64,000 bases of DNA from Tricholoma matsutake (GCA_026075535.2 AP026542.1:3968001-4032000), one strand, 5' to 3'; positions 1-12,021 are shown, numbered from the stretch's first letter. The notes: generated by a model not told the origin, from the sequence alone. Numbers and translations: made by a program.

Positions 1-2245
1 CAGAAGCAACAGATGTGAAGACTTGGTTTGCAGCAGTCTGAGCGGCGACCCATTCCTGTCTGTTTGTGGGTAAGTGCCTGATGTATTCTTAGTATCAGTG
101 AAGTTGTACCTGCATTGAGAAAGATCGAGCAGTGCGCTGACATATTGTGATTTCAGGGCTGTCATGGGAGATGGTTCTGTGAGGTCCTGGAGATACTTTT
201 TCTCCAATGCAAGGTACTGAATAAATTCTTCATTGGTAATTTCAAATTGGCCATGCAAGATTATGAGCTCAGTCTCCAGAGATTGCACAGCCTGAATTGC
301 TTCTCGATAATGATTTTGAATGAAGCGACCTATCGGCATAATGGAAAATTTGTGAATGCCTTGGGAATAAATCAAATGATCTTACTTAAATTGGCATACT
401 TATCTTGATCCCAGAACATGAAGTGTTCCTCGATAGCTTGATGGTGATGGAAGTGGCTAGCATGACGTGTTCCATGAGCGAGATCATTTGATGATGCAAA
501 CACATGTTCGTATCCCTCACCATCGCTATGACCTGTCCCTTTGATATAAAGAGGATGCCACTCCAGTTGGCAGGCTTGGTTGTGAGCATGGCCATGGAAT
601 GCACCGACCATCATGCAGAATATTGCATCTTTTACCTTCTCAGAAAGACTGCTGTTCTCTAGTGTTGTCGTGAAAGCACACCCAATGTCGTAAGCACAAC
701 CAATCCCGCTGCCAATAATGTCAATCAGGCAATCAACAATTGCAAGTGCATACTTTGCACTTGGTTCCCAATTAGTACAAGATTTATCAGAGATTGATAT
801 GACATACAGTTCCCCGCTTTTCACCATATCACACATGAGCAGAACCAGCCTATGACAGCATGACACTATGAAAATACCAGCTTCTTCAAACATTGCAAAC
901 ATTTTTTTCCATTCCTCGGGACCAGCATTTCACCATCGATCAATACAGGGTAGGCCAGGTCTTTGATTGACATCCTCCCAATCATCCTGAACATCAATGT
1001 CCTCACTCACAGTGTTGTTAGACTAATTGACTCATCAGCACACCAGTAAATATATATTATTTGTGATTCTTACCCAAGATTTTACCTTATCCTTGAACCT
1101 GTTTACCTCTTCATTGGTCAACCAATGATCAGATACAATAGTGCGAGAGTCCAGATGGTTGTTTGTTTGGCAAATGGTAGCACCAAGGCATTTCAATGAA
1201 TTATTTCTGTTGATAGAAACCAAGCACAAGAATTCTAATTTGGGTTCATCTTTCTGTTTATTGAAGCAACATGGGCAAGCTTGTTTGAGGTGCAAAATTG
1301 GGGTATGGAATCCAAGAGCAGTTTTGATTTGGTGGCTAACATGTCAGCAGATATCGAGATACGCATTGTAAGCTGCGGAAAATTGCGTGGAGAAGTAAGG
1401 GGTGTAAGGTACCTGGAAACAGCGGTAAAGAACAAGAACAAGATAGCTGGGAACTTACATACATTGTGCATGTGGCTTAACATTTTACACTGCGCTTCAA
1501 TGCTAAACCATGGACATGTTTGGTGGGACTGGCAATAAGCAGCTAGGGTCCTAAGGGAGATAGCTAACATGGGCTGGACCAGAGAACAGCCAATGTAACC
1601 ATGGCGCAATGGAGTTTCATTTGGATAGACATCACCTGGATAGAGCAGGAAGATTGTTTCATGATGAACTGCAAAAAAAGTTAGCTATAGAATTAGGGTA
1701 GAGTACAAGACATACAGAAGATACCAATAACCACCATACTGATTGGAGGAGCAATGGACTGATCTGATAGTTGATCTGATATCTTAGGCATACCTTCACC
1801 ATCATTGCGAGTATGGGCGTTGAGGTAAGCATCAACCAGTTTTGACATTTGAATATTGCATTGGTGTGTTTGATTTTCTACATGATCATGGCGGTTACAG
1901 TCATCAACACAACGACTGGTGGTCGAGACAAATGAGTGATACAGTGTTCAATGTTATTTTCACTTACTATCCTTTTGATTGAGCAAGCATCTCTATGAGG
2001 TCCTCGAAAACTTCATGTTCTCCACCCTCATGGCTGATATCCAAACCCTCCTTGCCAGGTGGAGCAATATGTGAGATAACGGCGGTATCTTCAGTGGAAT
2101 GGCTGGCGTCAATGTCCATGTTCTCCACAGCCTCACGGTCAGCATGTGACAGTTCTGAGAATACCAAAGTGTCAGTGAAGAAGTGCCCTGATGGTGATGC
2201 ATACCCTGAATAGCACTTTGCCATTCTTGAATTTGAACTGCTCAT
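1..2245 (-). pseudogene. KDZ-family transposase relic (KDZ-A), C-terminus off the window
   Basis: This is a decayed transposase of the Kyakuja-Dileera-Zisupton (KDZ) class, read right to left. Family-typical blocks appear in order: SKLVDAYLNAHTRNDGEG near 1.85 kb, HGYIGCSLVQPMLAISLRTL near 1.6 kb, a cysteine pair with a basic stretch (CPCCFNKQKDEP, then INRNNSLK) near 1.25 kb, YDIGCAF, GAFHGHAHNQACQLEWHPLY and HVFASSNDLAHGTRHASHF between 0.37 and 0.75 kb, and a helical tail (NHYREAIQAVQSLETELI) near 0.3 kb. The blocks lie in different frames, some because of probable short introns and some because of decay, so no intact protein is encoded. The sequence differs from the KDZ relic at 20.9-34.5 kb, so two subfamilies are present. 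The N-terminal end is uncertain; the acidic stretch at 1967-2245 is included because it lies in line. KDZ assignment is from recognised motifs; inactivity is read from the sequence. Confidence 0.85.
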
Positions 2246-3075
2246 TGCTCAGCCTGCCTGCCAGCATGCAGGACACTTGTTTCACATTGCTGGCCTCATC
2301 AAAAGCCATGGCGAAGAATGGCTTTGGAAAGGCCACTATGTCTGGACCTTTTTGGGACATTCAGAAATGCCCCAAGGGGCTGTAGCTGCTTGAAAGAGAG
2401 GAGGAACTCGAAATCAAAGAACTAGGCCTGAGTTTTATGGATATCGGATGTACTGTGGCAAGCCAACAGTGATAGAATCATATCATCCCTGACATGAGAA
2501 AAGCCAGGGACACAATCTGGTGCCTGATCGGGAGCCAACATGGGGCCAAAAAGACACACAATGATTTGAATACATCGTGTATTATAAAGATACATAATAC
2601 AAAGTCCTATGGGTACACGAGTCAATGGCAGATATCAAGCAGAAAGGGACATTATGCACAATGATACTATCCATCATGCAATCTCCCAATTTACCCATAT
2701 CTTCATAACAACTTAATCCAGGAATAATGTCAAAGGATTCAACAGCAACAAGAAAGGAGAGCCGAGGAGAGATGAGGACATTGCAAAGGGAGTGATCAAA
2801 GCGAAGGTGCTGCAGTCTCACATGGCTGTTAGCTAGCAAAACTACATATCTGATGAATGCAATACCTTGAGGGCTATAAGGGAAGGACATTGGCACCCAC
2901 AGCTTCAGAAATAACACCAGTGGCATAGCACCAAATTGTTTCTTGTCTGACAATTGATTGGAGAGGATGGAACAGTGGACAGGGCCAATGTGTATTATTG
3001 AACATAGTAAGCAGCGTAAAAACAGTTGATGGCAGTTAGAGGATGCTGAGAGCATCTAGGATCCCCATGAACATG
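2246..3075. other. No recognised gene; possible 5' part of the KDZ-A relic
   Basis: Open stretches occur on the minus strand (2172-2360, 2422-2625 and 2582-3055) but none has a motif I recognise. Position suggests either the degraded 5' end of KDZ-A or unrelated filler. Confidence 0.3.
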
Positions 3076-3640
3076 AGAAAAGACCAGCGGGAAGCACTCG
3101 GCATTGGATTCGACAATTTGGACGGTGATGACGTGTCGCCGAGCAGTGTGAGAGCAATGTGGCCATGTTAGCGGGTGTTGATGACAGGTCTGAGGGCTGG
3201 ATGATGTTGAAAATGATGGTGATCAGTAAGGAGGGTGAGGAGAGGCCAGAGCAAAGCCCCTGGCATTGGATTCAACGATGTTGACATTGATGATGCATCG
3301 CCAGCAGCGTGGGAGCTATGTTGCCATGTTGGGTGGTGTTGATAATGAGTCTGATACCCGGATGACGTTGAGAATGATGATGTCCTGAGAGTATGAGAAG
3401 AAGCTGGTGAGAAGCACCCAGCATTGAGGTCGACAATGCGGACTGTGATGACATGTCGCTGGGCATCGTGGGAAGTAATGTAGCCATATTGGTGCCGACA
3501 GCAAGTTTGATGTCAAGATCATGAGGGAGGACAAGAAGACACTAGTGAGGAGTGCTTGACATTGGGTTCAACAATGTGGAGAGTGTTGTGGGGAGCGTGG
3601 GAAGCATGGTGGACATGTTTGATGATGATGGATGACGAGT
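3076..3640. repeat. Diverged tandem array, about four units of 100-165 bp
   Basis: Four successive units start near 3076, 3241, 3400 and 3536. Each follows the same order: a GAAGCACTCGGCATTGGATT-like block, a CGACAATGTGGA-like block, a GATGACGTGTCGC-like block, a GTGGCCATGTT-like block, and in the longer units a run of TGATG/ATGATG. The last unit is shorter. The ORFs in the array shift frame from unit to unit and look like shadows. Confidence 0.6.
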
Positions 3641-3756
3641 TGCTGGCGTGTGAAGTGTTCTAAATGTGGAATGAACAGGTGGGAAGGCACATGTATAGTA
3701 TGCAGCAAACACCTACCAAAATGGGTTGAGGTACTTGAAATAATCAAGTCTATATG

Positions 3757-5262
3757 CACCCTGGGGAGGGAAATAGTGCTGGTGTCAGGTTTTGATGGAA
3801 ACGAGTCTTATAATAGTGGGTCAGGCACAGGATCACCCACTATTATAAGACTGGGTTTGTGGGAAGATCAGGTGGCTCACCCAAGTGCCATTTAGACATC
3901 ACCAAGGTAAGCGTACACACTATGCTCACATAAGCATAGGTCCGGGGATGTGCGGGACAGCTTCCTGCCACTGTTCCCACCCCAATCATTGTCTGATCAC
4001 CATCTCCCATGGTTGATCAACACGCGCCACAGCTTTGGCTACCGTTGTGCTCATCATCCCCGACGATGAGCATGCCTGTCCACTCATTCCTGACCCTTTC
4101 CCTTCATTTTTTTTCTTATGTATGTATATATAGTGTCAATATTACAGCTATATTTAGCCCATAACAAGCACTCTCCCTGGTGGAGAGGAGGGAGGGGGGG
4201 TTCTCTTCTATTCATTGAGGGGGTCTGTAATGCATGTGTATGCTATATCTATAACTATTACATGAATGGGGGGGGGTGCTGCATAAGATGGGAAGGGGTG
4301 AAATGTGGAGAAGTGACAGAATGAGGGGAGGAGGTGCCATCTACTGGGCTTGTACACCTTCTACAGCTAAAATAAATGTATGTAAAGGGTAGAGGGATGT
4401 ATGTAGAGGTGGGGATTGATGTTGGGAGAGCTGGGGATAAGGTGCTCTCTGTCAGTGCACCTGTATTGAAAGGGTGGGGTGTTGTCAGATACCTGCATCC
4501 CTAGGCCTTTCCCTGATAAAATGCACATTGAAAGAGAGTATAATGGTCCCAATTAACGACCTGATAGAGCCCCTGAAGGCTCTACAGTTGTCAGTATAGA
4601 CAGAACAGAGGATATGTACTCAGGAGGAGATAGACTTACCCTGTAAGATCTGTGGGTCCAAAGCATTCGATTTTTTCGATTCCTAGGCCTAGTTGTAAAG
4701 TAGAATAAGGGGCAGGAAAGGGGATAGCAGGAGGGAAGGTCCTGGCTCACCAGAGCATGAGCTCCCCATCAACAGAGGTGAGCTTTGCTCACCATAGATC
4801 ACACACCTTTCCTATTGTCCAAATTTTGTTCCAAACAGTTGTACTAGTACATTACCCTCAATTTATAGCCTACATGTGATCCATATAGTCAATATTTCGT
4901 CCTGAAATTATCATCTTCACCAACTCACCTAACCTCCATGCCATCTCATGGGACTCACTAGTGGACTTATATACAGCCATACTGATGTAGTAGGAGTACA
5001 TTTAACACCTTTGAACAGTTCATTATTCTATAAAAGAGTGGCAATAGCACTTCATATTCTTAATGTAGCATTAAAAATAGTGCATAATATGGTATTATAT
5101 GAGGTTCCCTCGAGCTAGATACAGCCCAGATAGTAGGAGAGGCTGAGCTATGCACCAGAGAGCAGGTTGAACCAAGTGTTCCCAAAAAGGCAATAACACA
5201 GAAATAGCTTGACATCAAGACAACACACCATTAATCGGAGAGCATGGGCAGATAGAGGGATA
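3757..5262 (+). repeat. P1 left arm, with an inverted terminal segment
   Basis: From 3880 to 5262 the sequence is the reverse complement of the four right-arm blocks. The outermost 118 bp (3757-3874) contains the family terminus but points the wrong way: it ends at 3874 with GGGAAGATCAGGTG, which is the right-end form. A hairpin sits inside it (TAATAGTGGG ... CCCACTATTA). Either the tip was inverted in place or a separate copy abuts here. Confidence 0.65.
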
Positions 5263-5469
5263 TTTATTCCATAGGAGGCAAAAGAGAGGAGAGGAATCTG
5301 CCAAGAAATGGAGGGAATATGCTCAAGAAAGTGCTGATGAGTGGTTTTATTGAGAGTCTGATTGGATGCACCTCACCCGATCAATTACTGCAAAGTACCT
5401 TGTTTAGCCCATTACTCCCTTGTTTTTCCATGGATTCCCTGGCGGTCAATTTTATTCCCATGCAAAACA

Positions 5470-5842
5470 TCTCCCTCTATCTACCTCTGCCCTCTAATTA
5501 ATGGCACATTGTTTCACTGCCGACATATTTCAAGATTGTTACTATTTTTGGAACACCTGATTCAACCTGCTCCCTGGTGCATAGCTCGGCCTCTCCTACT
5601 ATCTGGGCTGTATATAGCTCAAAGAAACCTCATATAATACCATATTATGCACTATTTTTAATGCTACATTAAGAATATGAACTGCTATTGGCCTTGGGTG
5701 AGTGACTGTACCATATGTCAATGCATTTACTCTCTACCACTCTTTTATAGAATAATGAACCATTCAAAGGTGTCAAATTTACCTTTACTACATCAGTATG
5801 GCTGTATATAAGTCCACTAGTGAGTCCCATGAGATGGCATGG
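5470..5842 (-). repeat. P1 right arm, block 1
   Basis: This is an inverted copy of about 4940-5262: the block with GCATAGCTCGGCCTCTCC at 5579-5597 mirrors GAGAGGCTGAGCTATGC at 5138-5154. It ends abruptly at GGCATGG (5836-5842), where the KDZ-bounded element begins. Between the arms, 5263-5469 is a unique spacer. Confidence 0.75.
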
Positions 5843-6100
5843 CAGCCTATTCAGTAGAAATCTGTGATACATCCGTCCAGTGGATTTCTGCAAAACCACA
5901 ATAGATCCATCAGTAGCAGATTGGGCCCATGGCAGGAAAGACTCGTGTGGGCCCAGGGTGTGATGCATCCATGTGGGCCCAGTATACAGATTCACTGCCA
6001 GCGAAGATTATTCCCAGTGGCAATTGCTGAAAAATTCTCGGTGACAGTAACATCTGAACCACGGCGCTGGCTAGCACGGTCACCATTTTACTACATGGCA
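5843..6100 (+). repeat. Left terminal inverted repeat of the KDZ-bounded element
   Basis: It mirrors 36995-37217. Shared blocks include GTGGATTTCTGCAAAACCA-like sequence, TGTGATGCATCCATGTGGGC, ACAGATTCACTG and CAGTAACATCTGAACCA. GGGCCCA motifs recur several times here and in the other end, a pattern expected of subterminal transposase-binding sites, although that role is inference. Confidence 0.7.
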
Positions 6101-6346
6101 CTGGCGATGATTATCACCAGTGGTAATTGCCTGATCTGTGTGGGCCCAGTGAATAGAATTATAGCACTGGCAGCAACAATCGCTGCCAGTAATTGCTACA
6201 AAAATATGGTCTACCTTTCACCAGTGACGATTCTTGCCACTGGTAATTACTGAAAAGATTGTAATTGCTGAAAAATGGTGCTGGCTAGCATGGTTGGCAT
6301 TATGCATATACATTAAGCAAAACGAAATAAGTTGCTAGTAATAATT

Positions 6347-7765
6347 TTACAATGTCCTTGGTAAAGAATTCATCATCGTCCTGCACTTCTGCTGCATTAA
6401 TTGGGCCATATGGCACATTGCCTCATCAAGGTTGGCGAGCTGCCGGTGAAGGGCATGGTTTACTGCAATGTTGGACTTCACTGTCTTGATGGCCTCATGG
6501 TAGCTGTGTTCAATGGCATCAGAATAAGTTGAAATTTCCTACAATCGTTATTCAGCAGCTCCCGGCCAAAGTTCAGGACTTACTTGGGGGGCCTGCTGGG
6601 ATGTTGCCAGTGTCAATGGAGTACAACCTGGGAATATTGGATGAATGTGGCTGGGTAATGAAAGGTGGATGGTGCGTTGAGGAACATTTTGTGGAGAGCC
6701 AGGAGGGGAATAGACCTCATCTGAATCTCTCTGTGTCACTATTGAACTATGAAAAGATCTAGGCGAGGACAATGTTGGGCTGACATGATCCAGCACAGGT
6801 TCAATATAGGCCATAGAGACATCGACCTCCATGTCACTACCTTCAGTCACCTCAGTAAACCAGAAGTGTGCACTGTCCGCCTCTGGCATGTCAAGACTGG
6901 CAGGGATATAAAGAGTATCCACCATTTGTAATTGTGATGGCAGTGTTGCCAAATGATTAGGACTGCCAGGAATATAAAAAGTGTCTGGGTCAATAGTATG
7001 GGTATGTACTGGCATTGGGGCTGCAAAATCAACTCCAGAACAATCCATGGCTGGCGAGTCAGGAATATGAAACATGTTCAAGTCATGCTGTGCCAGGGAT
7101 GATGTCAAATGAGCAGTGGTGCTCGCCACCAGCAAGTCAGGACTACCAGGAATATAAAATGCATTGGCAGCTGGCGAGTAAGGAATATGAAACATGTCTA
7201 GGTCATGGTGTGCCGGCGATGATGTCAAATGAACAGTGGTGCTTGCCACCAGTGAGTCAGGACTACCAGGAATATAAAATGCATCAGTGGCCAGCAAGTC
7301 AGGAATATGAAAGATATCTAGGTCATGGTGTGCTGGCAATGATGTCAAATAAACAGTGCTTGCTGGGGGCGAGTCAGGACTACCAGGAATACAAAATGTG
7401 TCCAAACCAAAAGATTGGATATTTTTGGTGGGTGGGGTTGCCAAATGGATAATATCTGCAGCTGCTTCAGGAATATCAAAAGCATATGGGGAATGTATTG
7501 ATGCCAGCGGTAGTGGAGAATGAAGAGTACCATCCACCGCCGGTGAATCAGGACTTTTGGGAATATGAAAAGTGGCCAGGTCCAGATTATCTATATTTGC
7601 TGGTGGGGTTGAGATATCAACATTATCCACCACTAGTGAATCAGGACTACCAGGAATATAAAAGGCATTGAGGTCTAGAGTTTGCATATTTGTTGGTGGC
7701 AAATTTGGCAAGTGAACTGATGAGCTGTCTGAATATTCCATGAAGATGAGAAAATTGATCAACAA
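6347..7765 (-). CDS. Gene A: repetitive Pro/Ser-rich protein, intact, unrecognised
   Basis: The gene has two exons: 7765-6584 and 6538-6347. The 45-nt intron (6539-6583) has a GTAAGT donor and a TAG acceptor in phase 0; reading straight through instead would end at a TAA just before the acceptor. The product is about 457 residues. The first exon is built from about ten imperfect copies of a unit with the core (D)AFYIPGSPDS or FHIPDSPA, separated by short Ala/Thr/His-rich linkers. The second exon adds 63 residues that look helical (SDAIEHSYHEAIKTVKSN, then HRQLANLDEAMCHMAQLMQQ). No signal peptide or membrane segment is seen; an alternative start is MEYSDSSS, eight codons in. Unlike its neighbours it has no in-frame stop. 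It lies in the KDZ-bounded element, divergent from gene B. No function is assigned. Confidence 0.6.
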
Positions 7766-7861
7766 ATGCAGTCACGTGAATTTTGAATACAGAAGTTGAA
7801 ACTAACATTGCATTTACTGATGCTATCAACTGCATCCACCCTATGTACAAACGGTTTTACC
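7766..7861. promoter_or_regulatory. Divergent intergenic region between genes A and B
   Basis: Only 96 bp separate the assigned starts of gene A (minus) and gene B (plus), so any core promoter would be shared. No clear TATA box is visible. Function is inferred from position only. Confidence 0.3.
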
Positions 7862-9642
7862 ATGTCTTCTCAGTACACCAAATCCATGGAGCGCACCCTC
7901 AATACATTTTTGGATGGTACTCGGATGACCGCGGATGAGAAATCCATGTTGGAAAAGTTGGTGCGTGATTTTTCTTATGTCCTATGAATCTTTCTCAGAA
8001 GGCTTTGAAGTTGGATTATAGGAAAAAGGTGTTGGCCAAGGAAGTGGCGATGACGCCATTCCTCAAACACATGTTCAAAGTCCTTCATGAGTGGAATAAG
8101 TCTGGCCCAGTGCCTTGGGAATCCATTGACCATAGCATATATATTTGTCCAACTTTGCCCATCGCTGCGCCAAGCAGCACTCTCCCAGCCATGCACATTA
8201 CACTCCAATCTCCCACCATGGCTACACCACCCATCACCATTTCCACATACATTCCCACAACCATGCAAACTATGATGCTGGAAGCTCAGACCAACCAAGC
8301 AGAAGCAGCTGCAAGAGGCCAGAGCAAGGCCAAGGGCAAGGAAAAGGAGGTCATAGAACACCTGGCTCCACCTCAGTTGAAATGCTGAAAGGTGTTGCCA
8401 CAGCTGGTGCCGCCTCACCACCTTGAAATGGAGGACAGCAATGTCACAAAAGAGAAACCCTTCATCCATGCCCCCATGGCAATCATGATGGCCACTCCCT
8501 CTCTACCTGAAGACAATATATGGAGGTCCATTGCGGAACAGCCCACTCCTCTGTGCGACACCTGCAGTTCGAGGGGCCTGCCAATCTGCCGAACAATGGG
8601 TGTCCCGATTGCTTGCGTGACATGCCACAAGGGCAAGACAAAATGCTCATATATGGCATCACGTACAGCACAGTGGGATGAGTTGATAGTGGCAGGGGAG
8701 CTCAAGGGGAGCAAAAAGGTAATTGGGAAGAAAAAGGTGAAGGCAGAGGAAAGTGAACAATGGAGAATGGCACCAAAGAGAAAATGCTGGGCAGAAGACA
8801 CCACCGGTGAGCAGTCAGAAGAGTATGTTCCCATCATGCCAGCCCCAGTCGCCTCGACTTCACACACCTCCCACCGCATACCAATCCCTGAGCCTGTCGC
8901 GTCAACAAGCCTCATGATGCTGCAATCCCTCGACACCATGCTTCCTGCACCACTGCCACCAGGTCATGTCACCCATCCCAGTCGCGTGCCCACTGTCAGT
9001 GGTTTACAATGGGAGCTTCAAGACCTCCACATCCTCATATTGGTCTTGGCACAAAATCAAGGGAAATTGGATGAGGAAAGCTTGATGTTGCGTGGATACA
9101 TGGAAGTTCTCAACATGTTGAAGGAAAAGATGATGGTGAGCATTCCGGCATTGGAGGCTGAGATGAGTGGGTTGAGAGAAAAGGTGCTGGTGAGCATTCT
9201 GGTGCTGGAGGCTGAGATGAGGGGTTTGAGGAATGGGATGGAGTTGGAGAAGATGAAGCAGGAGGTATTGATGTTGCGTGGTCAATTGGTGGCGACGAAC
9301 AAGCGGCTGGCCAAATTGGAGACCGAGGAAAGCTCTGAGGAGGACTCAGAAGATGAACATCCACTGAATGCAGATGCCAAGGTACTGTTGACGATCCATC
9401 TGCTGAAGTCATCAATGTTTGTCAATCCAGCCAATTTGCATGAATCCATTCGCTCCCCACCATCACCTGTTCCCACTATTATGACCACAGCTACATCGGC
9501 AATCCCTAACGCCACCTCTTTTAGCAATGCATATGCAACTTTGACCTCCCCAGATCCAACATCAAAAAACACTATGAAAATGTCTCCCCTCCCACCGGAT
9601 ACCACCATCTCGATTTCAAAAACATCAACAACCCCAGCATAA
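7862..9642 (+). pseudogene. Gene B: zinc-cluster and coiled-coil protein with one premature TGA
   Basis: Exon 1 (7862-7960) encodes MSSQYTKSMERTLNTFLDGT and 13 further residues. A very short intron (7961-7998, 38 nt, GTGCGT...CAG, phase 0) joins it to a frame running 7999-9642, broken only by TGA at 8386-8388 in a context (TGC TGA AAG) that suggests a lost CGA. Total length is about 580 residues. A cysteine cluster at about 8550-8645 (CDTCSSRGLPIC ... ACVTCHKGKTKC) has spacing CX2CX7CX8CX2CX6C, close to the Zn(II)2Cys6 pattern except for X7. Downstream are a Lys-rich stretch, Pro/Ser/Thr linkers, and a coiled coil at 9030-9340 with an internal duplication (ALEAEMSGLREKV / VLEAEMRGLRNGM). The tail is acidic, then Ser/Thr-rich. 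A DNA-binding role is possible but inferred. Confidence 0.6.
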
Positions 9643-10544
9643 TTCTACATTGAATGAAAAATCATGATATTGTTTAGACTAAGCCTATTTGTGTATATAT
9701 TTTGATCAATATATGCATAGTTGTTTCATTGATAGATGGAGTATGAGGTATATATTGAATTAATCAATATATACAGCAATTTTACAGCTGGTAGTGAAAA
9801 TGTTACCATGCAAAAATGGTACATTGTAGTGACTGATGCCAGTAGAGATAAAGTTGGCGCTGGTCTTTTGCATAGCTCTTAAATGAAGAATTGTATGCTA
9901 CTAGTTGCTGGTGGTCACTAGAACATAAATAATAAACACAGCAGTGGTAACATGCTGTAGGAATGTGGAAGGAGGATACAAGGATATATGCAAAAACAGT
10001 ACATTTAAGTGACCGACACCATTAGTGATAAAGTTGCCAGCAGCCATAAGCGTAACACTGTAGCTCAGCAAATGACCGGCGCCAGGTACTGTAGAACCCC
10101 ATGAGCTAAGAAAATGCATATGGGCCCATCCTAACATAATACAGGGAATTGGGCCCATATGAATGATACACTGGATGGAATGTCGTGTGGGCCCATGATA
10201 GTAAAAGAAAAACAGTATTAGCCCACATGACTATGGCATACGGGACTTGAATTACTGCTGTTATTACAAATCATATGTCACCAGTTGGGATGTGATGGTC
10301 CAATGGATGATACACTTGATGAAATGATCAATATGCAAAAACAGTACATTGTAGTGACCGGCACCGGTAGTGATAATGTCACCAGGGTAGTGACTGGCAC
10401 CGGAAAAGATAACCCCATAGCTCTTAGACTTGTATGTTAATCACCGCCAGTGGTCACTAGAACATGGATAACAAAAAGCAATGACATGCTGTAAAACTGT
10501 GGGAGGATACAAGGATATGCAAAAACAGTACATTGTAGTGACCA
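9643..10544 (+). repeat. Satellite-like block inside the KDZ-bounded element, left part
   Basis: It contains several copies of a motif close to GTAGTGACYGGCRCCGGTAG followed by TGATAAWGTCACC (near 9825, 9995, 10350 and 10535). Between the copies lie GGGCCCAT blocks at 10110-10200 and AT-rich TATATATTGAAT-like stretches. No coding potential was seen. The block resumes at 17466, on the far side of two nested elements. Confidence 0.6.
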
Positions 10545-10735
10545 TAGGGCATGGCACGGGTAACCCTCGGGTATATTTTCTTATACCCCTACCCATACCC
10601 ATGAACAGCATACCTGCACGGGTAGGGGTACGGTGTTACCGTGGGTTTTTGTGGGTTACCCATGGTTATTCATGGGTATTGATATGAATATGTATTTTAA
10701 TAATCTAATTACACTAAATTAATATATAGAAAGTG

Positions 10736-11340
10736 ACCCCCCTCTCGTGTTTGGAGTGCGAGGGAGGGGGGGTGGTGCCTGTAGTCACCGAGAACAGAAT
10801 GAGTAACCCCCCCGCTCACATTTGCAGTGAGAGAGGGGGGGGTTGCTGCCTGTAGTTGTCATTCAATCCCTGTTTCCACCCCACGAGCAGTTGGGGGTGC
10901 TATTGTGGTGGTGGTCCTCGGGTCCTCCTCCTGGTCATGGTTGTCATTCCACCCGCTATCCACCCCACAAGCAGTTGCTTGTGAGGCTGGGGTGGGTGGT
11001 GTGCCATTGTGATGTGGCAGCATTGGATTCCATGTGAGCTCCTCATTCCAAGGGAATTCCAACCTAGGAAATGAAAGAAACAAAATAGTTAGTTTATGAA
11101 AAAAGAAACAAATGAAAAAAAAACTTACTGTGGGCCCAAACAATGCAATCACATTGTTTGGGCCTGGGTGACGTGGCACTGTTGGGTGTGTGTTGTTAGC
11201 TGTTGTTGTCCATTGTTATCAGTAGTTTAGAACCTGAAAAAGAAGAAACATAATTAGTTAGTTTACAAAAAACAAGAAATGAAACACAAAAAATGTTACT
11301 ATAGGTCCAAACGACAATTCACGTCGTTTGGGCCATGTTG
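10736..11340 (-). repeat. R1 module, copy A (two tandem hairpin-intron units)
   Basis: Read on the minus strand there are two units. Unit A2 has a hairpin at 11304-11333 (AAACGAC ... GTCGTTT) followed by an intron-like segment at 11299-11234 (GTAACA...CAG, 66 nt). Unit A1 has a hairpin at 11132-11166 (GGCCCAAACAATG ... CATTGTTTGGGCC) and an intron-like segment at 11128-11064 (GTAAGT...TAG, 65 nt). Downstream come GAGCAACTGCTC-like motifs and two C-rich hairpins (10736-10775 and 10805-10845). The same order is seen in the other R1 copies. Confidence 0.65.
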
Positions 11341-11403
11341 TGGCCATTGTGGTTGCTTACTTGTCGTCCTCACTCCCCGTTTCCACCCTGCAAGCAGTTG
11401 CTC

Positions 11404-11505
11404 ACAGTGGTGGTTGGGGGTGCTATGGTGGTGGTTGGGGGTGCTATGGTGGTGGTTGGGGGTGCTATGGTGGTGGTTGGGGGTGCTATGGTGGTGGTTG
11501 GATTG
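11404..11505 (+). repeat. Minisatellite of 21-bp units, about four copies
   Basis: The unit GGTGCTATGGTGGTGGTTGG(G) repeats head to tail about four and a half times with essentially no variation. Because 21 is a multiple of three, every frame gives a 7-residue repeat; these ORFs are not taken as genes. Confidence 0.8.
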
Positions 11506-11709
11506 TCCTATAGTTTAGAATTAGATGTGTTGTGAGTAATCAACAAGGTCAGATGATCACTCACCTGACCAAAATCTGGGTACCGGCATACCCGCACATA
11601 CCCATAACACTGTGGAAAAGGGTATGGTGTTGCCTGGGTATGGCAATCCCATACCCATACCCATGACTGGAAACACATGGTGTTACCTGTACCCATGCCA
11701 TGCCCTAAG

Positions 11710-12021
11710 TGTAAGGGGACTAGGGGGACTAGGGGGGTGCCCTGTGTGTTTCTTCTATTTTTTACAGGTGGAGCACCCCTTCCGACATCTACCCCTTGGT
11801 ATGATGTCATTCGGCAGCCTTGATCTGCCTATCTCCACCTTTTCTATTTTTAGGTTATTATTTGATTTTTGTCATCTTCACATATACTGGGCATCGGCAA
11901 AGGGATCCTTAGAGTTTTCTCTTTGGATTCCCCTTTGCTAGGTGCGTCCCCAATCCCTGTAATATGTAGTATAATTTTAACTTTGGATTTCCCTTTGCTA
12001 GAGGCTGAGGTTGCCCTTATA
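11710..12021 (+). repeat. Gypsy-1 5' LTR
   Basis: 312 bp, matching 17154-17465 with scattered substitutions. It starts TG and ends TA. It contains a duplicated TTTCCCTTTGCTAG-like segment near its 3' end. Confidence 0.93.

Larger units (their letters stand above)
10545..11707. mobile_element. Non-autonomous hAT-like TIR element carrying repeat R1
   Basis: The left end is TAGGGCATGGCACGGGTAAC and the right end (reverse complement) is TAGGGCATGGCATGGGTACA. The flanks are AGTGACCA (10537-10544) and AGTGACTG, the latter reconstructed across Gypsy-1 as 11708-11709 or 17469-17470 plus TGACTG at 17471-17476. That is an 8-bp duplication with 6 of 8 matching, as expected for the hAT superfamily. Subterminal sequence is rich in GGGTA and TACCC repeats. 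No transposase is present. Gypsy-1 inserted two bases beyond its right end. Confidence 0.6.

Noticed and set aside
5263..5469. Gene in the P1 spacer
   Set aside because: The ORFs are under 100 residues, overlap each other and shadow the inverted arms.
11279..11535. Repeat-peptide ORFs in three frames
   Set aside because: They are the readout of a 21-bp minisatellite in every frame.
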